64,000 nucleotides of DNA from Symbiodinium natans (lineage: Eukaryota > Sar > Dinophyceae > Suessiales > Symbiodiniaceae). Made by a program: the position numbers and the translations under genes. The stretch is taken from the NCBI GenBank assembly GCA_905221605.1, contig CAJNDS010002413.1, positions 1,052,052-1,116,051 on the forward strand. The letters run 5' to 3'. The notes under the pieces are model-generated. The model was not told the DNA's origin and ran no database searches. It worked only from the letters and a program-made list of their open reading frames with translations. Shown piece after piece: positions 45,250 to 56,144 of this stretch; position 1 is the first letter of the stretch; the number at the start of each line of letters is the position of its first letter.

Positions 45250-45775
45250 CTTGGGACCCCTTGCTAGCAAGAGTGTGTGGCAATTCGGAGACCGCTGGTA
45301 CAGGATGTATGCCGAATCCACTACTCAAGCTGGGATCAGGGGGTTGTGTTTAGCCCGCAAGCATAAGGGCGCTTGCGTCTCCGTGTTGTTCTAGAGCCAT
45401 ATGGGCTAATGCAGGTCACCCACTTTGCACGCTGTGATGGGTCGAGAAAACAACAGTATTCACTACTCAAAATCCCTGCGTTCCACATCATCTTCCAGCG
45501 CGTGTCCGACCAATGAGGCATCGAGCCTCAAGACCAGTGCGGAGGAGCAAGCGTTGCATCAGCGTGCAGGCCGCGTCGAATTGTGCAGTAAGATCTTCAT
45601 CGCGGTCGGCAAGGAGGCGTATGTGTTCCCAAAGCCACAGAAGACACTGGCGTGGGCTCGCAGGTGTCATTCGACTCGACTCGACGTCCGCGGCATGCGC
45701 GAGAGCGCTGCAGCCACCAAGTACTTGTTGCTTATGTGCAACACAGTATCCTGCCCACTGCTGTTCGGGTAAATA
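45250..45775. other. Heptamer-free unique segment with overlapping open frames
   Basis: About 525 bp without heptamers. On the plus strand 45425-45772 is open (115 codons). On the minus strand two frames (45670-45488 and 45521-45336) read LLWLWEHIRLLADRDEDLTA and WNAGILSSEYCCFLDP and could be one reading frame with one shift. The strand is undecided and no family is recognised; possibly a gene fragment. Confidence 0.35.
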
Positions 45776-45899
45776 ACCCTACAAACCCTAGAGACTCAAA
45801 AAACACTCAAACCCTGTAACCCCGCGACGTTAATTCCTAAAACCTTAGATCCTAAACCCCTAACCCCTAAACCCTAAACCCCAACCCCTAAAACCTAAA

Positions 45900-46022
45900 C
45901 CCTAAACCCTAAAACCCTAAAACCCTAAAACCCTAAAACCCTAAAACCCTAAAACCCTAAAACCCTAAAACCCGAAAACCCGAAAACCCTAAAACCCTAA
46001 AACCCTAAAACCCTAAAACCCC
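45900..46022 (+). repeat. AAAACCCT octamer array
   Basis: About 14 copies of CCCTAAAA with two CCCGAAAA units. Confidence 0.9.
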
Positions 46023-46036
46023 TCGTCAACCCCAAG

Positions 46037-46084
46037 CCTGAGGCCGAGACGGCTAACGCCCGCAAGAGCGATCCGTGCCTGTGG
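46037..46084 (+). CDS. Exon-like block PEAETANARKSDPCLW
   Basis: The acceptor is CCCCAAG and the donor is GTAGGT at 46085. 16 codons, phase 0 at both ends. Confidence 0.5.
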
Positions 46085-47149
46085 GTAGGTGGGGTACGAG
46101 TTTGGGGTTTTGAGGGTTTTGAGGGTTTTGAGGGTTTTTTTAGGGTTTTTTGAGGGTTTAGGGTTTAGGGCCTTAGGGTTTAGGCGTACGATTTGCCGAA
46201 AGAGGCGCCCCCCGAAACAAAACTAAAAAAACTCTAAAACATAAAGAAATACATCTTAAATTCTTCCTCATGCGGGCAATAAAGTGATTGTTCTCTTTTG
46301 TGTTCTGGGGGTTCTGAATTAAGCAAATGGTAGGCTTAAGGGGTTTTGGGCTTAGCGGTTTGCTGGTTTAGGGTTTAGGGCCTATAGGGTTCAGGGTTAA
46401 GGGTTGAGGCGCGTCGGATTTTAGGGTTTCGGGGCTGACGGCTTCCTTTGAGTGCGCCTGAAGATTCTTGTTGGGGGTGCCAACTTACGGGCTGAAGGCC
46501 CCAACTCCCCAAACCTTCGGGCGCGAAACCCCAAACGCAAGGTTCTTATCAGCACAAAAAGGGAGTTGAGGCTTGAGGCATTCCGTTTAGGAATTGGGGG
46601 TGAGGGGGGGGGCCTAGGCGGTCTAAGGGTTTAGGGCACCCCCGACTCCAAGCCGACAAAGCCATCGCCCGAACCCAACTCCCCAAACCCCTAAACCCTA
46701 AACCCTAAGCCCTAAACCCTAAACCCCAAGCCCTAAACCCTAAACCCTAGACCCTAAGCCCTAAACCCTAAACCCCTTAACCCTAAACACCAAAACCCGA
46801 ACGCAATCCTAAAGCACCAAACTAACCAGAAAGCATGACAGCCTACAACTGAATCCCCGAGCCGTTCAATCCCGAGCCTTTACCCGCTAGACCTTACTCC
46901 CCAAACCCTAAGCCCTAAAGTGTAATCCTAAAATCCTACGAAACCCTTCTTAGGCGCCGCGTGTATAAACCCCAAGACCTTAAAGCCCGACACCTGACAT
47001 CCTAATTCCAACACCCTGAGTGCTAAACCTTAAACCCTAAAACCCTAAACCCTGCCCTAAAACCATAAAACTTTAAACCCTAAACACTGAACCCTAAACC
47101 CTTAACCCTAAACCCTAAACCCTATAAACCCTTTGCCTCAAACTCGAAG

Positions 47150-47221
47150 GTCCGCCGTGGGGCGGAGCTGCGAAACCTTTGGTCGCGCGACCGCCGCCGA
47201 CGGCGCAATTGCACAGGGAGG
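47150..47221 (+). CDS. Exon-like block VRRGAELRNLWSRDRRRRRN
   Basis: The acceptor is CTCGAAG and the donor is GTGTTGG at 47222. 24 codons, phase 0, Arg-rich. Confidence 0.5.
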
Positions 47222-47539
47222 GTGTTGGGGTTGAGGTTTGGGGTTTAGGGCTTAGGGCTTAGGGTTTAGGGTTTAGGGTTTAGGGTTCAGGGTTGGCAGG
47301 GTTAAGCATTTTAGCGTTCTGGTTTTAGGGCTTGGGTTTTTTTTGAATGATTTAGGGCTTGTTAGGGTTTAGGGCTTCCGGGCCTTTCGTGCTTGGGCTT
47401 TGAGGAGGTTCGGGCTTAGAGATGAGGGTTTCAGGGTTTAAGGTTGCAGAATAGGCCCTTATTCCTTTTTTTGCGGGTAAATGAGGCTCCACTTGTAACC
47501 CCTAAACCCTATTTAAACCCTAAAAGCCCTGAACTTTAG

Positions 47540-47645
47540 GATGTTCCCCCTTATACTAACAGTCCTTAATAGGGATTTTAGTTATACTCCCTATCAAGGA
47601 CTGTTGCCTATCAAGGACTGCGAGTATGAGGGGGAACATCCCAAC
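47540..47645 (+). mobile_element. MITE-like element, GGGATGT...AACATCCC family
   Basis: Left GGATGTTCCCCCTTATACTA, right TGAGGGGGAACATCCC. AAGGACTGT occurs twice inside. Half-copies lie at 48745-48785 and 49515-49560. Confidence 0.7.
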
Positions 47646-47848
47646 CTGAACCTAATAAGAAAACTGCGGAAGGCGCAGTCTCTTGTGGCCCTGTAACCCC
47701 TTCTCGGAGGTTCATGGTTTTAACTATAACTGTACTTATAGCCCAACGATAGCGACATCAGGGCACTAAAGGGGCTTTTAAGTGGGTAAGCCTGAAACCC
47801 TAAACCCGAATGGCCGGGTTCTAAGTACCTCTAACCTCCACGTGCCAG

Positions 47849-47922
47849 GCTTCTTGCGCAGTACCGCGAGTCGCAAGTTCAACCTCCGCGGCTGTGGGCC
47901 CCCTCGGGAGGTGGCTTGCCGG
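47849..47922 (+). CDS. Exon-like block LLAQYRESQVQPPRLWAPSG
   Basis: The acceptor is GTGCCAG and the GT donor is at 47923 (GTTTCGGG). Open with a clean frame. Confidence 0.5.
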
Positions 47923-47934
47923 GTTTCGGGAAAA

Positions 47935-48150
47935 TAGGGTTTGTAGGGTTTACAGGGTTTAATAGGGTTTATAGGGTTTGTAGGGTTTGTAGGGTTTATA
48001 GGGTTTTATAGGGTTTGTAGGGTTTATAGGGTTTATAGGGTTTATAGGGTTTATAGGGTTTTATAGGGTTTAAAGGGTTTTATAGGGTTTATAGGGTTTG
48101 TAGGGTTTAGAAGGGTTTATAAGGGTTTATAAGGGTTATAAGGGCTTCGG
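47935..48150 (+). repeat. TTTATAGGG/TTTGTAGGG nonamer array
   Basis: About 20 copies of a 9-bp variant (TATAGGGTT, TGTAGGGTT), drifting to TTTATAAGGG at the right. A smaller patch is at 43335-43445. Confidence 0.9.
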
Positions 48151-48265
48151 TTTTTCAGGGGTTGGGGGGTAGAGTTTGAGGTTCAAGGCTTTCGGGTAGG
48201 GCTTTGTTTCGGACGTTTCAAAGCTTTACGGTTCTGTGGCATCGAGAGCCCTACAAACCTTTTCT

Positions 48266-48349
48266 TTAGGGTTTAGGGTTTAGGGTTTAGGGTTTAGGGT
48301 TTAGGGTTTAGGGTTTAGGGTTTAGGGTTTAGGGTTTAGGGTTTAGGGT
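48266..48349 (+). repeat. TTTAGGG array, 12 units
   Basis: Uninterrupted TTTAGGG. Confidence 0.95.
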
Positions 48350-48900
48350 CCCTGAGCTTCTGAAGGCTCGTGGTCCATCCTAAACCCGCCACGGGGCCTG
48401 TGGTTGAAGTGTAGGGGTAAGGAGGGTACGTGGGTTCGAAACATCCGAGAAGCACTCGGCCCTAGATCTGAGGTTCTAAGTAGTTCTAAGGGTAAACACA
48501 TGGTCCCCCAAGTATGGACCCTTACATTTCTTAGTGGTGTCTGAAGCATGTGCCCCTGGCTTGTATCGGGCCTTTGTAGCTACCCGAAGACTAAGAGTTG
48601 GGCTTTAGAGTTTAGGTTATGAGTGGAATCATCTTGTTCAGGGTTCTGGGTCGGGTTCAGGGTTTTTGGCTTAGGGTATACAAACTTGTTCCATCCTCTC
48701 CCCTAAACCCTAAACCCTGATAGGGTTTAGTACTCTAATCCCGATGAAGGACTGTCAGTATAAGGGGGAAGGGGGGACATCCCAAGGCTTCCTTCTGATT
48801 CTGCAGGAATACAGTTTAGCCTTCTTGCATTCTTTCGTTCTGACATTTCGAGAAGGTTTGGAACGTCCCCAGCGCGCTGATGGACGTACAGGTACGAACC

Positions 48901-49000
48901 NNNNNNNNNNNNNNNNNNNNNNNNNNNNNNNNNNNNNNNNNNNNNNNNNNNNNNNNNNNNNNNNNNNNNNNNNNNNNNNNNNNNNNNNNNNNNNNNNNNN
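48901..49000. other. Assembly gap (100 N)
   Basis: Exactly 100 N, a conventional scaffold gap. Sequence on the two sides may not be adjacent in the genome. Confidence 0.98.
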
Positions 49001-49140
<140 letters not shown>

Positions 49141-49252
49141 AAACTACAACCACGGAAAATGGGGACAAAAACACCCAAACCCATTATAAGCCCTAAACCC
49201 AAAACCCCAACGCCTAAACCCTATTAAACCCCAGCCAACAAACACCACGCAG

Positions 49253-49359
49253 GCCTCACCTCCCCATCGCAGCCGGCGGCTCTTCTCTGGCTACGCCGGC
49301 TACGCGCCACGGCGTGATCTCTGGTCTAGCCTTTCAAAAGTTTCCGTGAGGACCCGAAG
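49253..49359 (+). CDS. Exon-like block ASPPHRSRRLFSGYAGYAPR
   Basis: The acceptor is CACGCAG and the donor is GTTTTGG at 49360. It continues RDLWSSLSKVSVRTR. Basic, open for 35 codons. Confidence 0.45.
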
Positions 49360-49814
49360 GTTTTGGGTTAGGGCTTAGGGTTTAGGGTTAGGGGGGGTTC
49401 GGGTTTAGGGTTTAGGGTTTGGGGTTTGGGGTTTAGGGTTTGGGGTGCAGGTTTATCGTGAATGTCTATGAGTCGAGGTTAAATCTAAATTGTGGGCCTT
49501 TCTTGCTGGCTAGGACCTTGGGACATATTAAGGACTGTTAGGGGGGAACATCCCAATTTATGAATATCTTTCAGAGGGTTACACAAGGCCAACCTAGCTT
49601 CGTACAGCCTCGAGAAGAGCGAGATTTTGCCAGGGCGCGTTCTGCATTTCTAAAAAATAGCTCGTAGCCTCATGCGCTGGGCTTCTTCAAAAACGTCCTA
49701 TCTGGTGAGCTAATTCAGGTCTTGACTTCTTAAGTGTAATAATTAGGATTTATTATAAGGTTTAAGGCTTCAGAATCTTAACCCTCAAGCCTGCCTCATA
49801 AACCCTAAACCTCA

Positions 49815-50325
49815 CACCCCCAACCCCTCCCCCCCCCCCCCCCCCTCCCCCCCCCTCCCACCCCCCCCACCCCCCCCACCCCCCCACCCCCCCCACCCCC
49901 CCCACCCCCCCCACCCCCCCACCCCCCCCCACCCCCCCACGCCCCCCACCCCCACCCCCCCCCACCCCCCCCCACCCCCCCCACCCCCCCCACCACCCCC
50001 CCCCACCCCCCCCCCCCCCCCACCCCACCCCCCCCACCCCCCCCACCCCCCCGCCCACCCCCCCCCCCCCCCACCCCCCCACCCCCACCCACCACCCCCC
50101 CCAACCCCCCCCCACCCCACCCCACCCCCCCCCACCCACCCCCCCCACCCCCCCCCCCCACCCCCCCCACCCCCCCCCACCCCCCCCACCCCCCCCACCC
50201 CCCCCCCCACCCACCCCCCCCACCCCACCCCCCCACCCCCCCCACCCCCCCCCACCCCCCCCACCCCCCCCACCCCCCCCACCCCCCCCCCCCCCCCCCC
50301 CCCCCCCCCATCCCCCCACCCCCAG
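49815..50325 (+). repeat. C-rich satellite, CCCCCCCA units
   Basis: About 60 units of a run of 6-9 C plus A. Minus-strand glycine-rich open frames are artefacts. Confidence 0.95.
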
Positions 50326-50565
50326 TGCGTCCTTTTGTGCGTCCTTTTGGGGGTTGGAAGGTTTGGGAAGGGTTTTGGCCTTGGGTTTACGTCTAGGCTT
50401 GGGTTTACAAACCCCGAAACCTAAACCCCAAACCCTAAACCCTAGACCCCAAACCCCAGACCCCAAACCCCAAACCCTAAACCCTCAACCCTGAACCCTA
50501 AACCCTAATTAAACCCTAAACCCCAAACCCCAAACCCCGTTCCATGAGAGCCAAACTTCTCTCAG

Positions 50566-50644
50566 GTGCCTCCGCATCAAAAGCGCCGGGACGACCTGCG
50601 CTGCGAGGCGAGCGCACTGGGAGTTTGCTTCCGAGGGCCTCAGG
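50566..50644 (+). CDS. Exon-like block VPPHQKRRDDLRCEASALGV
   Basis: The acceptor is TTCTCTCAG and right end CAGG before GTTTAGG. It continues CFRGPQ. A second frame is open. Confidence 0.5.
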
Positions 50645-50735
50645 GTTTAGGGTTTAGGGTTTAGGGTTTAGGGTTTAGGGTTTAGGGTTTAGGGTTTAGG
50701 GTTTAGGGTTTAGGGTTTAGGGTTTAGGGTTTAGG
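50640..50735 (+). repeat. TTTAGGG array, about 13 units
   Basis: Clean TTTAGGG directly after the exon-like block. Confidence 0.95.
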
Positions 50736-51232
50736 TAAGAGGGTTTAGGTTATAGGGTTTAGGGTTTAGGGTTTATGGTTTAGGGTCTATGGTTTAGGGT
50801 CTAGGGTTTGGAGGGTCTGCACAAAGCCAGCAAAGGGTTTAGGGCTTTGTGTCTAGAAACTTGCCAGGAGGTTCCCTCAAACCCATAACCCAACAATTCC
50901 TCGGTTTTTGTCTAAGTTACAAAGGCACCTGAAATCTCCAAAAGCCCGCAAGACCTCAAGCAGAAGCCGCAACCTTTCCTTCTTGGCATGTTCTTGATGT
51001 ATATAGCCCCCTACACTCTAAATCTAAAAGCCTAAATCCTAAACTCCCAAGCCCTAAAAACCTTAAACCCCTGAACCCCTAAGCCCGAATCCCCTGATCA
51101 TTTTGGGTTATTTAAGGGGGGGGGGGGTTACGGTTTAGGGCCCCAAACCCCCTAAACCCCCCTACACGCCCCCCCCCCCCCAACACCCTGCATGTCTAAA
51201 AGCCCCCCCCCCCCCCCCCCCACCCGCCCCAG

Positions 51233-51294
51233 GTCCGACGCCAATGCGCGAAGGCGACTTCTACTGAAGAGCCAGCACATGTTCTGCTGTGAAG
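51233..51294 (+). CDS. Exon-like block SDANARRRLLLKSQHMFCCE
   Basis: The acceptor is CGCCCCAG after C runs; right end GAAG before a G run. Confidence 0.4.
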
Positions 51295-51394
51295 GGGGGG
51301 GGGGGGGGTGTTGGGGCAGTCATGATGTCTGTTAGGGTTTAGGGTTTAGGGTTTAAGATTTACGTTAGGGCTTAGGGTTTAGGGTTTAGGGCTA

Positions 51395-51522
51395 CTGCCC
51401 CAGCTTCCGCCCGCTCCTGCCGCTTAATTCGTCCGACCAGGCGGGTAGTTCTCGGCTACGGGGTTCAAGGGTCTTTGGTGGCGCTGGCGATTCGGCGCCT
51501 GCCCAACCCCCGTAGAAGTTTA
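51395..51522 (+). CDS. Exon-like open stretch, low support
   Basis: A frame with YCPSFRPLLPLNSSDQAGSS is open to TAG at 51515. Junctions are not clear. Confidence 0.3.
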
Positions 51523-51654
51523 GGGTTTAGGGTTTAGGGCTACTAGGACCTAGAGTTGGGCCTTACTCCTTTTGGCAGGGCTTAGGCTCCCTTCCACGAC
51601 CCGGATTAGACGCTTGTGTCTTTTTTTTGGGTTGGGGTTCCCTTATAACCCCCT

Positions 51655-51985
51655 TTGCGGTTTAGGGTTTAGGGTTTAGGGTTTAGGGTTTAGGGTTTAG
51701 GGTTTAGGGTTTAGGGTTTAGGCACCCTACTTGTTCCTAGGTTACTCCTGGGTCTAGCGTTGCAGACCCTAAGGGTACAGGGTTTAGGGTTTAGGGTTTG
51801 GGGTTTAGGGTTTGGGGTTTAGGGTTGAGGGTCCTCCACCCCTTTGACCCAAACCCTTCGCCCCTGTCATCCAAACCTCACGTGTCAGGCTAGGTCTACT
51901 TCTGTCACAGGGTTTAGGGTTTAGGGTTTAGGGTTTAGGGTTTAGGGTTTAGGGTTTAGGGTTTAGGGTTTAGGGTTTAGGGTTT
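51655..51985 (+). repeat. TTTAGGG arrays
   Basis: 51655-51722 and 51910-51985, with a TTTGGGG/TTTAGGG mix at 51779-51828. Confidence 0.9.
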
Positions 51986-52134
51986 CCAAAAACTAGGGAG
52001 TACCCTTTTTTTTTTTTGGGGGGGGGGTTCCTTTTAATCAGGATTCTAATATTTTTGGGGGGTTTATGAAGGGTGCCCCTAATTTCGGAAACCCTCATGT
52101 TTCTACTCTTCAGATACATGTGCAACCCTAAACC

Positions 52135-52237
52135 CTATTACTAAACCCTAAACCCTAAACCCTAAACCCTAAACCCTAAACCCTAAACCCTAAACCCTAA
52201 ACCCTAAACCCTAAACCCTAAACCCTAAACCCTAAAC
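52135..52237 (+). repeat. CCCTAAA array, about 14 units
   Basis: Clean CCCTAAA directly before an exon-like block. Confidence 0.95.
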
Positions 52238-52244
52238 CCCAGAT

Positions 52245-52332
52245 GGAATGACCCCCCGTATCGGCCGGAAAGCTCTCGTCCCAGCGGTGGCACGGAAAAC
52301 CTTCGGAGCTCTGAAGTCTGAAGTTGCAGGAA
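52245..52332 (+). CDS. Exon-like block, two frames open
   Basis: The acceptor is AACCCCAG. Frames MTPRIGRKALVPAVARKTFG and WNDPPYRPESSRPSGGTENL are both open. Right end near GCAGGAAG. Confidence 0.4.
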
Positions 52333-52609
52333 GGGTTCAGGGTTTTTGGGATCTAAGGTTTAGGGTTTAGGGCGTAGGGTTTAGGGTTTAGGGCTAGGGT
52401 TTAGGGCTTAGGGCTTCGGGCTTAGGGTAAAAGAGTCGGTTTAGACATTCCACGTTTTCAGGGGGGTTCCTAGAGTTCAGGAGTGCAGACGCGCAGGGTG
52501 TCCGGGCTGGGGGTGCAGTTCCATCATTTCAGTTAGGCACCCTAAACCCTAAACCCTAAACCCCAAACCCCAAACCCTAAACCCGAAACCCGAAACCCTA
52601 AACCTACAG

Positions 52610-52680
52610 CCTTTGTTTGCAAAGTCTGGGGTGCCCCCGAGACATCTTCCATGCTGTGTGCCGCCGAGGCCGTTTTGGCT
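52610..52680 (+). CDS. Exon-like block FVCKVWGAPETSSMLCAAEA
   Basis: The acceptor is CCTACAG and the strong consensus donor GTAAGC is at 52681. 23 codons open, ending VLA. Unknown protein. Confidence 0.6.
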
Positions 52681-53226
52681 GTAAGCGGCAACCCTCCCCC
52701 CCCAAGTCCCCTCGTCAACCCCCCTCCCCCTCTCACCCCGCGCACGCTTTTCTCTCGAAGCTCCCTAAACTAAACCGTCCGCCATCACCCCTGAACTCTA
52801 CAAGCCCTAAGCCCTGGACTCTAAACCCTATACCCATCCGATAGTTACCATAGTCTATAAAGAAGAGGCCCTTTTAAGCAGTTTTGCCTGCAACGCGCGC
52901 TCACCCAGAAGAGGCACGCGAGAAGGGTTTGAACAGTCTACAGCTCAGTTCTTCGAAAGGACTTTTGGACATTTAGGTTAGGGCTTAGGGGTTTTGGGGG
53001 GTTTAGGCGTCTTGGGGTGTAGGAGTTCAGGGGTTGCGGGGTTTAGAGGTTCAGGGGTTTAGAGGGTTTAGGGTTTATGTGGGGTAGTGTTTAGGGTTTC
53101 CCAACAATGTTGTTGCTTGGGGAAACCCTAAACCCTAAACCCTAAACCCTAAACCCTAAACCCTAAACCCTAAACCCTAAGGTTTCCCAATGACATGCGT
53201 TCCTTATTTTGGTCACATCCCTCCAG

Positions 53227-53249
53227 GGCGCCTCTCCGAGAGGTTTGAT
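53227..53249 (+). CDS. Exon-like block RLSERFD
   Basis: The acceptor is CCCTCCAG and a GC donor is at 53250. GCGCT at 53250-53254 is repeated at 53366-53370. Together the two blocks read RLSERFDALEAQQSKHVK. Confidence 0.5.
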
Positions 53250-53365
53250 GCGCTCCAGCCCTAAATGCCCTGAACCCTGAACCCTAAACCCTGAACCCTA
53301 AACCCTAAACCCTAAACCCTAAACCCTAAACCCTAAACCCTAAACCCTAAACCCCCCCCCCCCAG
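53250..53365 (+). other. 116-nt GC-AG intron of CCCTAAA repeats
   Basis: It consists of CCCTGAA/CCCTAAA units and a C run, ending CCCAG. GCGCT is present at both junctions. Confidence 0.55.
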
Positions 53366-53439
53366 GCGCTGGAGGCACAGCAATCCAAGCACGTCAAGCA
53401 GTACTCGGCAGTAAAGTGCACGTCCTTGCGGCCAAGCCG
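53366..53439 (+). CDS. Exon-like block ALEAQQSKHVKQYSAVKCTS
   Basis: The acceptor is CCCCAG. Open to the TAG of the following heptamer; a GTAAAG at 53411 could be an earlier donor. Confidence 0.55.
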
Positions 53440-53820
53440 TTAGGGTTTAGGGTTTAGGGTTGAGGGGCTTCTGGCCAAACCCTATAAACCTTAAACCCCG
53501 AAACCCTACAATCCTAGGGTCTAGGGTTTAGGGTCGGGGATGTGTACTCCTTTGACGCAGACCCATACACCCTTTTTTCTAGGGTTGAAGTTCCCTTATA
53601 AGCCCCTGTAAACTAAGAAGGTACCCTGTTCACTCTTGGATCTAGTAAAGTCGGTAGATGTCCAGGTTGTAGCGAGGATAGCCCCAACTCCGGGTAGTTA
53701 TGCGCCCTCAACCCTCAACCCTACGAACTAAACCTTAAACCCGAAGCCCTAAACCCTAAACCCTAAACCCAAAACCCTAAACCCTAAACCCTAAACCCTA
53801 AACCCCAGCTCCTGTCCTAG

Positions 53821-53882
53821 GCTCCTTCTGGGATGCCCTCAGGGGAGGCTCAGCTTGGCCAGAGGCTGCGCGCCGGCTAGGG
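53821..53882 (+). CDS. Exon-like block SFWDALRGGSAWPEAARRL
   Basis: The acceptor is GTCCTAG; right end CTAGG before GCTGGG. Protein-like. Confidence 0.5.
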
Positions 53883-54164
53883 CTGGGTTTAGGGTTTAGG
53901 GTTTAGGGTTTAGGGTTCAGGGTTCAGGGTTTAGGGTTTAGCGTTAGGGGTTAGGGTTTGGGCGTAGCGTTTAGGGTTTCTAGGGCGTAGGGTTTAGCGT
54001 TAGGGTTTAGGGTTTCTAGGGCGTAGGGTTTAGGGCTTAGGGTTTAGGGTTTTGGATTTGCATGGTTTAGGGTTTGTTAGGGCTTATAGGGCTTAGGGTT
54101 TAGGGTTTCAGGTTAGGGTTTAGTGTTAGGGTTGGTTCAGGTTTAGGGTTTTTAAGGGAATCAG

Positions 54165-54297
54165 ACTCGTACCCCGAAGGTTGTACCCCTACAAGTGCCC
54201 CAGAACATGCTCCTAATATGGCCTTCAGACTACCTGAGGAATCTTTTCAGACTACCTGAGGAATCTTCAAAGCTGGCCCCAAGCTTCCTTGAGGGGG
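54165..54297 (+). CDS. Exon-like open stretch with a 22-bp tandem duplication
   Basis: The frame reads PLQVPQNMLLIWPSDYLRNL then FRLPEESSKLAPSFLEG. TTCAGACTACCTGAGGAATC occurs twice in tandem at about 54223 and 54245. Junctions are uncertain. Confidence 0.35.
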
Positions 54298-54377
54298 TTT
54301 AGGGTTTAGGGTTTAGGGTTTAGGGTTTAGGGTTTAGGGTTTAGGGTTTAGGGTTTAGGGTTTAGGGTTTAGGGTTC
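54296..54377 (+). repeat. TTTAGGG array, about 11 units
   Basis: Clean TTTAGGG. Confidence 0.95.
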
Positions 54378-54562
54378 AGGCTTGGTTGTTTAGGGAAACC
54401 TAGACCAACACTGTGAAATCCTCGAGCCCTGCAAAACCTACAACCGCGAGAGCCGCAAGCCCCAGAAGCCGTAGAAAGCCCCTCAAAGCTCTAACTCTAG
54501 AAGCCCGAAACCCGAGAACCCTAGAAACCCTAGAACCCTGGAACCCTGGAACCCTGGAACCC

Positions 54563-54900
54563 TAATCCGAGCACCTGTTTAATTAAACCCCCCCATATTT
54601 AAAGAAATTTGTTTTCCCCGGAAGCCCGCCGGAAGACTACTTTCCATTAGGGTGGATTTCGGCTGGAGATAACCCCCCACATTCAAAGAGTTTTTTTGGG
54701 GGGTTCGCAAAATCTCATGGGCGGCCTTTTTTTTGTCTAGTGTGCTGCAATTTCGATCTATACAGTCCTATTGTTTTCAATACGTTCTTATTGTTTTTTA
54801 GTAGAGAAACCATACGGGGCCATGGTCCAACTTTTGCGGAACCCTGCCTTCCTTATTGTGGGGGGGGGGGGGGCCCCCAATTAAACAGGTGCTCGGATTA
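54563..54900 (+). mobile_element. 338-bp element with 22-bp perfect terminal inverted repeats
   Basis: The ends at 54563-54584 and 54879-54900 are perfect inverses (TAATCCGAGCACCTG...). The interior is AT-rich with T, G and C runs and no coding frame. It sits inside CCCTAAA-like text. A non-autonomous DNA-transposon structure. Confidence 0.8.
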
Positions 54901-55039
54901 AACCCTATAGACCCTAAACCCGACCAACCTTAAACCAAGCCCTATAGCCTCCTAAGCCTGCGGTCGACTGAGGCAGCAGATCTTAAGACCCTTTAAGGCG
55001 GCCCAAGAATACACCCTGAACCCTTGATATCCCAAACCC

Positions 55040-55148
55040 TGAACCCTAAACCCTGAACCCTAAACCCTGAACCCTAGACCCTAGACCCTAAACCCTAAAC
55101 CCTAACCCTAAACCCTAAACCCTAAACCCCAAACCCTAAACCCTAAAA
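55040..55148 (+). repeat. CCCTGAA/CCCTAGA/CCCTAAA array
   Basis: Mixed variant units, locally alternating. Confidence 0.85.
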
Positions 55149-55192
55149 GCCTAAAACGCCCAACTCCAAGCTAGCCGAAAGGCCAGTGTGAG

Positions 55193-55242
55193 TCGAATCT
55201 CCTCCGCCCATGGAGCGGAGGTGGCGGCGGGCTTTCGATAAA
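55193..55242 (+). CDS. Exon-like block ESPPPMERRWRRAFDK
   Basis: It ends GATAAA before a consensus donor GTAAGG at 55243. An internal ATG at 55210 could be a start. The left junction is uncertain. Confidence 0.45.
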
Positions 55243-55905
55243 GTAAGGCCGTTTAGGGTTTAGGGTTTAGGGTTTAGGGTTTAGGATTTAGGGGGGGATA
55301 TGTGTAAGTTAAGCCCCTAAGCCTTCCTAACTTGTACGGTTTTTGGGAGAGCCACCCTAAACCCTGAACCCGGAACCCTAAGCCCTAAGCCCTAAGCCCT
55401 TAGTTTCCTCTTCGGGTTTGGGGTTTCGGGTCCCCCCCAAACACCGAACCCCAAACCCTAAGCCCCAAACCCTAAATCCTAAACCCTTTTTGAAACGGCC
55501 CCTGGATCACCCCAAAGGTCCCTTATAAGGATAACACCCCAGACCCCAAGCAGCCTAAGCAGCCTAAACAGCCTAAGAAGCCGAAACCCTGAACAACCTA
55601 GGCCCTAACACCTAAACACCCTAAGGCCTTAAAAGCCTAGCCCCTGAATCCTAAACCCTAAATCCCGAAACCCTGAATCCCGAAGCTCTAACCCTAAACC
55701 CCTAAACCCTAAATCCCCCTAAGCCCTAAATCCCTAAACCTTTCTATCCCCTAAATCCCTAAGTCCCTTAGTCCCGAATCCCGACATCCCTAAATCCCTA
55801 AACCCCTAAACCCCAAACCCTAAACCCCTCAGCCCGAAACCCTCAACAACCCCTGGACCTCTATTTGTCGACACCCCACCAAACGAACTGAACCTTGTGG
55901 CTCAG

Positions 55906-55954
55906 TTTGATGGTAGCTGCCCTGTCAAGGAAGCCATTGGAGGGGCCCCGGAGG
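55906..55954 (+). CDS. Exon-like block FDGSCPVKEAIGGAPE
   Basis: The acceptor is GGCTCAG; right end GAGG before GGTTTAGGG. In frame with the next two blocks. Confidence 0.5.
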
Positions 55955-56013
55955 GGTTTAGGGTTTAGGGTTTAGGGTTTGGGCTCCACGGTCCATCCCA
56001 ACTGTGTTGGAAG

Positions 56014-56060
56014 CCACTGCCGAGCCTCTTCAGCCCTGCTCTGACTCTCTGTTGGCGGAG
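56014..56060 (+). CDS. Exon-like block ATAEPLQPCSDSLLAE
   Basis: It ends GCGGAG before GTGTAGGG. The frame is also open further left (IPTVLE), so the start is uncertain. Confidence 0.55.
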
Positions 56061-56087
56061 GTGTAGGGTTTAGGGTTTAGGGTTTAG
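56061..56087 (+). other. 27-nt putative intron made only of telomeric heptamers
   Basis: GTGTAGGG followed by TTTAGGG units and ending TTTAG. It begins GT, ends AG and contains an in-frame TAG. Removing it joins LLAE to AKTALERLLQAASERHIKE in frame. Confidence 0.55.
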
Positions 56088-56144
56088 GCCAAGACTGCCC
56101 TGGAAAGACTTCTTCAGGCAGCATCTGAACGACATATAAAAGAA
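56088..56144 (+). CDS. Exon-like block AKTALERLLQAASERHIKE
   Basis: 19 codons of amphipathic helix ending GAA before the consensus donor GTAAGT (56145-56150). Joins both sides in frame. Confidence 0.65.

Noticed and set aside
49762-50466. Glycine-rich proteins on the minus strand
   Set aside because: Pure translation of a CCCCCCCA satellite.
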